Source of the DNA: an uncultured Ignavibacteria bacterium
GTDB lineage: Bacteria; Bacteroidota; Ignavibacteria; Kapaibacteriales; UBA961
Length of the DNA: 5,452 nt
NCBI GenBank assembly: GCA_937868245.1
Contig: CALMMI010000425.1
Span: forward strand, 1-5,452
Direction: 5' to 3'
Shown: positions 1-5,452 of the stretch, piece by piece
Layout of the letters: every line of letters starts with the position of its first letter
Position numbering within the stretch: the stretch's first letter is position 1
Program-made: the position numbers and the translations under genes
The notes under the pieces: model-generated
Database searches by the model: none
Told to the model about the DNA's origin: nothing
Seen by the model: only the letters and a program-made list of their open reading frames with translations

Positions 1-1535
1 ATATGATCATCCAATTTATACTGTTCTTTCAATCCTATTATATTGAGCTGAATATTATTCTCAGGGGCTACAGTGTGCCTGTAATCATGAAGAATTTCTA
101 AAATATCATTATCAACGTAATCGCAATACGTAGCATCTACAATAACATTTGAATTAGGAGGTGCATTCCATAATGTATCCTTTATCGTAGCCTTGTTAAG
201 GAAAGTAGCCTGATTCGCTAATTCCAACCGTAACGTTTCGCCCACATGCAGTTTCTCTTTTTCGATTGTAAACGGGTTCTTGTAATTGTTACGAAGAATA
301 TAAAAAATACTGATTACCAACCCGATGATAATTCCGATGAGAAGATCGGTAAATATGATAGCTACGATTGTAGCAGCAAACGGTATGAATTGATTCCATC
401 CCTTAGAATACATTTCCTTGAACAAGGAGACTTTTGCCAATTTGTATCCTGTTACCAATAGTATGGCAGCCAGTGATGCTAATGGGATTAGATTAAGCAG
501 AGGAGTAATCAGCAATACACTCAGAAGCAAGAATACACCATGTAATATGGCTGACATTTTTGTTTCAGCACCGGCGTTAATATTTACTGAACTGCGAACA
601 ATAACAGAAGTAATAGGAATACCACCTATTAACCCCGAAACCATATTGCCAATACCCTGCGCAATAAGCTCCTTGTTAGGAGGAGAGAGACGTTTATGGG
701 GGTCTATATTATCCACAGCCTCAAGATTGAGGAGTGTTTCCAATGTGGCAATTATTGCCAATGTGAATGCAATAACGCAAACATTGTAATTCCCAAGTTG
801 GGAAAAGTCAGGAAATTTAAAAATTGTAGAAGCATCACTAAGATTTACCGAAGGAATCTTAACAAGGTGTGTAGGTTCAATTGCAAAAAATGGAGCGAAA
901 TTTTGAAAGAGGGAATTTAATCCTACTCCAAGTAACACTACAAACAAAGATGCCGGAAAGAACTTAACATTTTTGAATGGTGTTTTGTACCAGTAGATTA
1001 AGATTACAAGTGAAATTCCACTTATTAGAATTGCACCAGGTGTAAAAATATTGAGCATTCTTATAAGCTCGCTGAAGGTATTTTCACCATCGGATTGCAA
1101 AAACGTAAAATCATCTTCGGCTGTTCTATCAACTCCAAAAGCATGAGGAATCTGCTTTAGGATAAGAATAATCCCGATTGCAGCCAGTAATCCTTTTATA
1201 ACATTCGAAGGAATGTAGGATGCAATTAACCCGCCTTTCATAATTCCGAATACAAGCTGAATAACACCGGCTATTACCACCGCAGCAAGAAAAACCTCAT
1301 AACTCCCTAATTGAGTTATTGATGCAAGTACAACAGCTGCAAGCCCAGCAGCAGGTCCGCTTACACTCGTTTGAGACGCACTTAAAAAACCTACTACAAT
1401 ACCACCGATAATTCCCGAAATCAAACCTGAAAGGAGAGGTGCACCCGAGGCTAACGCAACTCCTAAACACAAAGGCAGAGCAACAAGAAATACTACTATA
1501 CTCGCCGGTAAATCATTCTTTAAGTTTTTTACCAT
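1..1535 (-). CDS. SulP-family inorganic anion transporter with C-terminal STAS domain (3' end cut by window edge)
   Basis: This is a membrane transporter of the SulP (SLC26-like) family, likely moving sulfate or bicarbonate across the inner membrane; the substrate cannot be read from sequence. The minus strand is open for 511 codons from an ATG at 1535-1533 and runs off the left edge. The protein starts MVKNLKNDLPASIVVFLVAL, followed by many hydrophobic segments to about residue 414. SulP motifs visible are QTSVSGPAAG (55-64, substrate-site region), ETLLNLEAVDNID (266-278) and ELIAQGIGNMVSGLIGGIP (289-307), followed by GAETKMSAI (322-330). From about residue 425 a soluble STAS domain begins, with VIVDATYCDYVDNDILEIL at 464-482. 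An in-frame TAA lies about 14 codons upstream of the ATG. A GTG six codons earlier is possible, but the ATG gives the N-terminus I expect for this subfamily. No clear Shine-Dalgarno is seen. From memory, this subfamily often has a carbonic anhydrase fused or adjacent; the window ends too early to tell. It is transcribed divergently from the ABC permease cluster. Confidence 0.93.
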   Translation of the reverse strand, partial: MVKNLKNDLPASIVVFLVALPLCLGVALASGAPLLSGLISGIIGGIVVGFLSASQTSVSGPAAGLAAVVLASITQLGSYEVFLAAVVIAGVIQLVFGIMKGGLIASYIPSNVIKGLLAAIGIILILKQIPHAFGVDRTAEDDFTFLQSDGENTFSELIRMLNIFTPGAILISGISLVILIYWYKTPFKNVKFFPASLFVVLLGVGLNSLFQNFAPFFAIEPTHLVKIPSVNLSDASTIFKFPDFSQLGNYNVCVIAFTLAIIATLETLLNLEAVDNIDPHKRLSPPNKELIAQGIGNMVSGLIGGIPITSVIVRSSVNINAGAETKMSAILHGVFLLLSVLLITPLLNLIPLASLAAILLVTGYKLAKVSLFKEMYSKGWNQFIPFAATIVAIIFTDLLIGIIIGLVISIFYILRNNYKNPFTIEKEKLHVGETLRLELANQATFLNKATIKDTLWNAPPNSNVIVDATYCDYVDNDILEILHDYRHTVAPENNIQLNIIGLKEQYKLDDH

Positions 1536-1631
1536 ACAAACCACTTTACAAATGTGAAGAAAAAATGAATGTTAATAGTTTTAGACATGAGAGGACGATT
1601 ACAGAAGATTCATAATTGTAGAAAAATCTGT

Positions 1632-1672
1632 CAGTTTTAATTTTTTTTTAGATTTAATTCAAATAAAAACTG
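1632..1672. repeat. Imperfect inverted repeat in the divergent intergenic region
   Basis: Arms CAGTTTTAATT (1632-1642) and AATAAAAACTG (1662-1672) are reverse complements apart from one mismatch, separated by 19 bp. The arms are almost all A/T, so chance is a serious explanation in DNA of this composition. If real, it could be a regulator-binding site for one or both divergent genes. It is a poor intrinsic terminator: the stem is weak and the T tract lies at the left arm and loop rather than after the stem. Confidence 0.25.
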
Positions 1673-1746
1673 GAGGCATTTGCCAAATTACAAGAACTAA
1701 AACAGCCGGTGAAAGTGTTATTTTAGAGAGAAATGAGAAGAACAGT

Positions 1747-1775
1747 TTGTGTATATGCCACATTTTCGGTATTAT
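1747..1775 (+). promoter_or_regulatory. Candidate sigma70-type promoter for the permease-receiver-holA cluster
   Basis: TTGTGT (1747-1752) and TATTAT (1770-1775) are separated by exactly 17 bp. The -10 matches TATAAT at five of six positions, and the -35 keeps the TTG core but only three of six bases. Transcription would start near 1782, leaving a leader of roughly 88 nt before the ATG at 1870. In Bacteroidetes sensu stricto the usual promoter is TAnnTTTG with an upstream TTG; I found no good match to that on this strand. The call is weak and rests on consensus matching alone. Confidence 0.3.
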
Positions 1776-1869
1776 CGTGGTAATAATGATTCTGATATTT
1801 TGAACGTAGAGCAGCTTAAACTCTGTCTTGTCTTGTAATTATATCCTCAATTGAGAACTTAAAGAAACG

Positions 1870-2796
1870 ATGATTAATTATATTATCCGTAAACTTGGTT
1901 ATTCACTGTTGGTGCTGTTCGGTGTAATTACCGTTACATTCTTCATTAACTTCGTATTACCCGGCGACCCGGCAAGATTAATGCTCGGACAAAGAGCAGA
2001 CCAGGCTTCAATAAAAGCATTACAGCAACAGCTTGGTCTTGATAAACCGAAAATTGTCCAATACGGAAATTTTTTAGTAAATCTGCTTCATGGGGACTTC
2101 GGACGCTCTTTTTCAACCAATAGGGATGTATTCGGTACAATCACAGAACGGTTTCCTGCCACTGCATTGCTTGCCACAACAGCGATGGTCTTTTCTACAA
2201 TTTTGGGGATGATTTTAGGAATTGTAGCAGCAATGCGCCCTAATTCCTGGTTAGACAGCTCCTTGATGGGATTTGCACTTTTTGGTATTTCACTTCCGTC
2301 CTTTGTTTTGGGATTGCTGTTAATGCTAGTATTTGGTGTTTATCTGGATTGGTTGCCTATTTCAGGGTATATCGACCGGGGGTGGGAATTTCTCCTGTTG
2401 CCGATGCTTACGCTTGCCCTTCGTCCCCTTTCAATCATTGCAAGAGTTACCCGAAGCAGTATGCTCGATGTTCTCGGGCAGGATTATATCCGTACAGCCA
2501 AGGCTAAAGGACTTCCTGCGCGTGTTGTTATTATGCGCCATGCCCTTAGAAATGCACTTAACCCTGTTGTTACAACGGTAAGTGCCTGGTTTGCAGGCTT
2601 GCTTGCAGGTACGTTCTTTGTAGAATATATTTTTAACTGGCCCGGAATAGGGACTGTGGCAATAGATGCAATTTTGAAATTGGATTACCCGATGATTCAA
2701 GGAACTGTACTGTTTACTGCACTTGTTTTTGTGCTGGTGAATGCTGTTGTCGATATACTGTATGTATTTTTGGATCCAAAAGTAAAATTAGCATAA
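1870..2796 (+). CDS. Opp/Dpp-type ABC transporter permease, OppB/DppB family
   Basis: This 308-residue inner-membrane protein is one half of the channel of a peptide/nickel-type ABC importer. Its length is typical for the OppB/DppB family. TM1 lies at about 9-29 and is followed by the family's PGDPA motif (31-35) and the soluble loop containing the GDFGRSF segment (75-81). Further hydrophobic segments lie near 96-121, 133-155, 172-192, 235-255 and 280-300, giving six in all. The cytoplasmic EAA coupling loop, which contacts the ATPase, is DYIRTAKAKGLPARV (205-219), continuing to HALRNALNP (224-232). VEYIFNWPGIG (251-261), DYP (272-274) and the terminal LDP (301-303) are also family hallmarks. 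The ATG at 1870 gives the standard N-terminus (MINYIIRKLGYSLLVLFGVI). The preceding AAAGAAACG is only a poor Shine-Dalgarno. The next gene follows after 4 bp and encodes the matching OppC-type partner. Substrate (peptide, nickel, other) cannot be determined, so no gene symbol is given. Confidence 0.92.
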   Translation: MINYIIRKLGYSLLVLFGVITVTFFINFVLPGDPARLMLGQRADQASIKALQQQLGLDKPKIVQYGNFLVNLLHGDFGRSFSTNRDVFGTITERFPATALLATTAMVFSTILGMILGIVAAMRPNSWLDSSLMGFALFGISLPSFVLGLLLMLVFGVYLDWLPISGYIDRGWEFLLLPMLTLALRPLSIIARVTRSSMLDVLGQDYIRTAKAKGLPARVVIMRHALRNALNPVVTTVSAWFAGLLAGTFFVEYIFNWPGIGTVAIDAILKLDYPMIQGTVLFTALVFVLVNAVVDILYVFLDPKVKLA

Positions 2797-2800
2797 TTTC

Positions 2801-3892
2801 ATGAAAACAAAATTGGTACACAAAACTCAATCCAAAAGTTTAGGTCAGTTAGCATGGAGGAAACTCCGTCGTCATCCTGCCGGAGTCATCGGTATGGTTT
2901 TGATAGGAATTTTGGTTATAGTGAGTATTCTTGCTCCCGTACTTGCTCCTTTCGACCCCAAGCTGCAAGTTCTGGAATATTCAGTTAAATCTTCAATGTT
3001 TCAGGGAAATGTTTTATATGTAAAGAATCCTGCTAACCCCGATCAACCTTCGGTTCTTGCGATTGAAAGCTATCAAGAGACAGGGGATTCAGTTCGTTAT
3101 ACTGACCTTTCCGGCAAAAAGACTACACTTGCAAAATCACAAATGTGGGGGAATAGTCCGGAAGAATGGCACGGGACGCCAACCTATTATCTGGGAACTG
3201 ATAATTTTGGAAGGGATGTGTTAAGCCGTTTGATTTATGGTGCACGAATCAGTTTAATGGTTGGGGTGGTGTCACAGATAATAGCACTGGCAATCGGAAT
3301 ATTTCTTGGGGCACTGGCTGGATATTTTCGTGGATGGGTCGATAATGTGATATTATGGTTTATAAATGTTGTGTGGTCGTTCCCTACGATACTTTTAGCG
3401 ATTCTTTTTTCTGCAGTTCTAAAATCAACTCATGACATTTTAGGGTTCGAGTTAAATGCTTTTTGGCAGACATTTATTGCAATCGGCATCTCAAGTTGGG
3501 TTGACATAGCCCGTATTGTTCGCGGACAGTTCTTTTCCCTGCGGGAAATGGAATATGTGGAGGCAACCCGTGCATTAGGGTATGGCTCGATGAGAACAAT
3601 TTTCCGTCATATTCTACCCAATGCTTTCGGACCTATAATCGTCTTGGCAACTGCTGGAATTGCAACATCAATTATTGCCGAAGCAGGGCTTAGTTTCTTG
3701 GGGCTTGGCATTCAAAAACCGGAGCCTTCGTGGGGTATTCTAATTTTTGACGGTTACGGATATATTGCAGCCGGTACGAATTGGGGACTTACCCTTTATC
3801 CAAGTATTGCAATGGCTGCTGCTGTGTATGGTTTTAATTTATTAGGCGATGGTTTACGCGATGCCTTGGATCCCAAATCAATCCAACGATAA
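2801..3892 (+). CDS. Opp/Dpp-type ABC transporter permease, OppC/DppC family, with enlarged extracytoplasmic loop
   Basis: This is the second channel half of the same importer, 363 residues against about 300 for typical OppC/DppC. The N-terminus holds the family's short cytoplasmic lead-in (LAWRKLRRHPAGVIG, 17-31), then TM1 (about 28-50) ending in APFDP (49-53). The conserved LGTDNFGRDVLSRLIYGARI segment comes only at 131-150, so about 60-75 residues are inserted between TM1 and it. The rest is standard: TM segments near 152-176, 183-208, 221-241, 275-293 and 334-349, the EAA loop YVEATRALGYGSMRTIFRHI (252-271) plus LPN (272-274), GLSFLGLG (296-303), PSWG (309-312) and the terminal GDGLRDALDP (349-358). 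The start lies 4 bp after the previous stop with no Shine-Dalgarno, which suggests translational coupling. No ATPase or binding-protein gene follows. The family assignment is very secure; the substrate is unknown. Confidence 0.93.
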   Translation: MKTKLVHKTQSKSLGQLAWRKLRRHPAGVIGMVLIGILVIVSILAPVLAPFDPKLQVLEYSVKSSMFQGNVLYVKNPANPDQPSVLAIESYQETGDSVRYTDLSGKKTTLAKSQMWGNSPEEWHGTPTYYLGTDNFGRDVLSRLIYGARISLMVGVVSQIIALAIGIFLGALAGYFRGWVDNVILWFINVVWSFPTILLAILFSAVLKSTHDILGFELNAFWQTFIAIGISSWVDIARIVRGQFFSLREMEYVEATRALGYGSMRTIFRHILPNAFGPIIVLATAGIATSIIAEAGLSFLGLGIQKPEPSWGILIFDGYGYIAAGTNWGLTLYPSIAMAAAVYGFNLLGDGLRDALDPKSIQR

Positions 3893-3917
3893 TTCTCTTC
3901 AAATTTTATCTAATGTT

Positions 3918-4382
3918 ATGAATTATTCTGATCTTAAGGTTTTTGTAATCGAAGATGATATCTCAGTTCGTTCTCTCTTACGTCGGATAATGGAGAAACA
4001 TTTCCAGATTGTTATTTTTGAGTTTGGTTCTCCGGTAAGTGCTTTTAAAGCAATGGGCTCTGCCTTGCCTGATTTAATTATTCTGGATATTCATACCCCA
4101 CATATAAGCGGCTTCGCTGCTATGCAAACAATAGCAGCAAACGAAAGATTGAGTGCTATTCCGGTGGTGGCCTGTACAGGAGACTCAGAACCCGAACTTA
4201 TCAAACGACTTATTTCGTTAGGTGTAAAAGAGTATATTCTAAAGCCATTCGATCCTCAAAAATTAGTAGATCGCCTTACTGTTCTATTTGATGAAATTCT
4301 TGAGAAAAAAGCAAAAGAAGTAAGTGATGATGAGATTAATCTCATAACTACTGAATATGATGATGATGACGAACTTGTTTAA
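3918..4382 (+). CDS. Stand-alone CheY-like response regulator receiver protein
   Basis: This 154-residue protein is a single phosphoreceiver domain without a DNA-binding or enzymatic output domain. All phosphorylation-site residues are present: the acidic cluster E12-D13-D14 after the first strand (VFVIEDD), the acceptor D57 in DLIILDI (52-58), T87 in ACTG (85-88), and K109-P110 in YILKPF (106-111). After the domain (to about 128) comes a charged tail ending EYDDDDELV (146-154). The ATG at 3918 is preferred: the domain begins right after it, and it leaves a 25-bp gap after the permease. In-frame ATGs at 3849 and 3861 overlap the permease gene and would add unrelated N-terminal residues. No Shine-Dalgarno is seen. 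No histidine kinase is nearby. Such proteins usually act by phosphorylation-dependent binding to a partner (chemotaxis, phosphorelay, scaffold); the partner here is unknown. The next gene, holA, starts 6 bp downstream. Confidence 0.9.
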   Translation: MNYSDLKVFVIEDDISVRSLLRRIMEKHFQIVIFEFGSPVSAFKAMGSALPDLIILDIHTPHISGFAAMQTIAANERLSAIPVVACTGDSEPELIKRLISLGVKEYILKPFDPQKLVDRLTVLFDEILEKKAKEVSDDEINLITTEYDDDDELV

Positions 4383-4388
4383 TTAAAA

Positions 4389-5452
4389 ATGATTTACGAA
4401 TCTTTACCTGCCCTTATAGCTTCAAAACCTCTTCCATCTATGATACTGTTATTTGGGGAAGAGGATTTTTTGCTTGAAGAAGCGTATAACAAGTTGATCC
4501 AAACAGCATCTAAAGGTGATGAAAACGGTTTTGACTTTGATACTGTGGATGCAGACGTTACGTCTGCCGAGAGTGTAGTTTCAATGGCTTCGGCATTTCC
4601 GCTTATGTCCGAACATCGTGTGGTGTCTATTAAGAACTTTGAAAAGTATTTTAGCGGACGTGGAAGCAAGAAAACAGAGGAGAAATCACCATTTGCCAAG
4701 TACTTCCAGTCGCCTCAACCATCTACATTGTTAATTTTACGTTCGGCTGCCAGTGAACTTAACGGGATAAGCAGTGCGATGGGTAACTCGAAACAATCCG
4801 AAAAAGGACAGAAAAAACTTGCTTCATTGAAATTCCCCTATAATGTTTTACTCGAAAAGGCTGCATGTTTGGAATTTCCCAAAATTTACGAACGTGATGT
4901 TCCATCGTGGATAGCCAAACGACTTAAAGAAAAGGGACGTGAGATTTCGCCCGAGGCTGCAGAATTTCTTACAGCAAAGGTTGGTACTTCACTACGAGAG
5001 CTGAATAATGAAATTGAAAAAATCTTGATTTTCTTACAAAACAAAAAGAAGATTACCGACGAGGATATAAGTGCGGTTGTGGGGGATTCACGGGTTTATA
5101 ATGTATTTGAATTACAAAAGGCTGTCGGCAGTAGGGACTTGCCTCGGGCATTGGATATAATGTTTCACATGCTTGCAGCAGAGAAACAGGAAGTGTTAAT
5201 TATTTCAATGCTTACACGATACTTTATTGTTTTGTGGAAACTATCCGAAGCAGCCCAACAAACCAAAAATCATTATGAACTTAGCAGAACCGTAGGAATC
5301 AGTTCTTTTTTCATTCCGGAATATTTGGGTGCACTTCAAAAATTCTCTCCATCACAGTTAAACAGAGCTTTTTATGCACTTAGGGATGCTGATTTGAAGA
5401 TTAAATCTTCTAATCTTCCGGCTGATATAATTCTCCAACAGTGCTTTATTTC
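4389..5452 (+). CDS. holA: DNA polymerase III subunit delta (3' end cut by window edge)
   Basis: HolA is the clamp-loader subunit that opens the beta sliding clamp and loads it onto primed DNA. From the ATG at 4389 the frame is open for 354 codons to the right edge. Family lengths are about 340-350 residues, so the stop is probably just outside. Recognisable parts are the N-terminal strand and start of the AAA+-like fold, SMILLFGEEDFLLEEA (17-32), the clamp-contacting region AFPLMSEHRVVSIKNFEKY (69-87), then PSTLLIL (111-117). The middle domain holds ERDVPSWIAKRLKEKGREIS (168-187), EAAEFL (189-194), LRELNNEIEKI (202-212) and ITDEDISAVVGDSRVYNVFE (222-241). The C-terminal helical collar domain begins at about 245 (PRALDIM, 252-258), with the typical LKIKSS (336-341) near the end. 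A polar stretch at about 120-148, rich in S, N, K and G, looks longer than usual. No Shine-Dalgarno is seen, only A-rich sequence before the ATG. Linkage to the upstream receiver gene suggests a shared transcript. Confidence 0.93.
   Translation, partial: MIYESLPALIASKPLPSMILLFGEEDFLLEEAYNKLIQTASKGDENGFDFDTVDADVTSAESVVSMASAFPLMSEHRVVSIKNFEKYFSGRGSKKTEEKSPFAKYFQSPQPSTLLILRSAASELNGISSAMGNSKQSEKGQKKLASLKFPYNVLLEKAACLEFPKIYERDVPSWIAKRLKEKGREISPEAAEFLTAKVGTSLRELNNEIEKILIFLQNKKKITDEDISAVVGDSRVYNVFELQKAVGSRDLPRALDIMFHMLAAEKQEVLIISMLTRYFIVLWKLSEAAQQTKNHYELSRTVGISSFFIPEYLGALQKFSPSQLNRAFYALRDADLKIKSSNLPADIILQQCFI

Larger units (their letters stand above)
1536..1869. other. Divergent intergenic region
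   Basis: This 334-bp A+T-rich stretch lies between the SulP gene (leftward) and the oppB-like permease (rightward), so it should hold promoters for both. I see no convincing small gene, tRNA or riboswitch. It contains a run of nine T (1641-1649), an imperfect inverted repeat (1632-1672) and one plausible rightward sigma70-type promoter (1747-1775). For the leftward gene, TACAAT (minus strand, 1620-1615) resembles a -10 box but lacks a properly spaced -35. Confidence 0.7.

Noticed and set aside
246..920. Three overlapping plus-strand open frames (246-461, 418-789, 696-920)
   Set aside because: They lie antisense to the well-supported SulP gene, do not resemble known proteins, and are explained as shadows of its reading frame.
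1615..1620. TACAAT on the minus strand as a -10 box for the SulP gene
   Set aside because: No -35-like hexamer lies at 16-18 bp; the nearby CTGACA is only 8 bp away, so a promoter cannot be supported.
1795..1801. TATTTTG as a Bacteroidetes-type -7 box (TAnnTTTG)
   Set aside because: It is one base short of the consensus and has no TTG at the expected upstream distance.
1826..1835. Short tandem TCTTG repeat upstream of the oppB-like gene
   Set aside because: Only two copies of 5 bp; too short to distinguish from chance.
1946..2700. Open frames at 1946-2140 (minus), 2333-2581 (plus) and 2431-2700 (minus)
   Set aside because: All fall inside the oppB-like permease, whose frame carries every family motif; their translations are Cys/Arg-rich or low-quality and look non-coding.
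3849..3917. Longer version of the receiver protein starting at 3849, inside the upstream permease gene
   Set aside because: The extra 23 residues translate the out-of-frame end of the permease gene and the spacer; the receiver fold begins only after the ATG at 3918.
4394..4699. Minus-strand open frame of 101 codons
   Set aside because: It is antisense to holA, whose plus-strand frame is clearly recognisable over its whole length.

Overview
The window is A+T-rich by eye and densely coding. It holds five protein genes, two of them cut by the window edges, and one divergent intergenic region. None of the five starts has a convincing Shine-Dalgarno sequence. The SulP transporter also closely resembles, from memory, versions common in Bacteroidetes. 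Together these suggest a bacterium of the Bacteroidota/Chlorobiota/Ignavibacteria (FCB) group, possibly an uncultivated lineage. This placement is inference: there is no rRNA or other marker in the window beyond a partial holA.

Layout: (1) 1-1535, minus strand: a SulP-family inorganic anion (sulfate or bicarbonate) transporter. The membrane domain is complete, and the C-terminal STAS domain runs off the left edge. (2) 1536-1869: a 334-bp A+T-rich divergent intergenic region with one candidate sigma70-type promoter facing right and an imperfect inverted repeat. (3) 1870-5452, plus strand: a tight four-gene cluster. It comprises an OppB/DppB-type ABC permease, an OppC/DppC-type ABC permease with an enlarged extracytoplasmic loop, a stand-alone CheY-like receiver protein, and holA (DNA polymerase III delta subunit), which is cut by the right edge close to its expected end. 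Gaps are 4, 25 and 6 bp, so one transcript is likely.

How the parts work together: the two permeases should pair as the membrane channel of a peptide/nickel-type (Opp/Dpp) importer. Its ATPases and substrate-binding protein are not in the window and must be encoded elsewhere. The receiver protein has all phosphorylation residues but no output domain and no kinase beside it. holA is a housekeeping replication gene (clamp loading) that seems only to share the transcription unit. The SulP gene is transcribed away from the cluster and has no evident functional link to it.

I see no RNA genes, CRISPR arrays, insertion sequences or phage genes, and no convincing new system. The points most worth a second look are the enlarged OppC loop, the orphan receiver between transporter and replication genes, and the SulP STAS domain with acidic residues at the usual phospho-site, whose continuation (possibly a carbonic anhydrase) lies outside the window.
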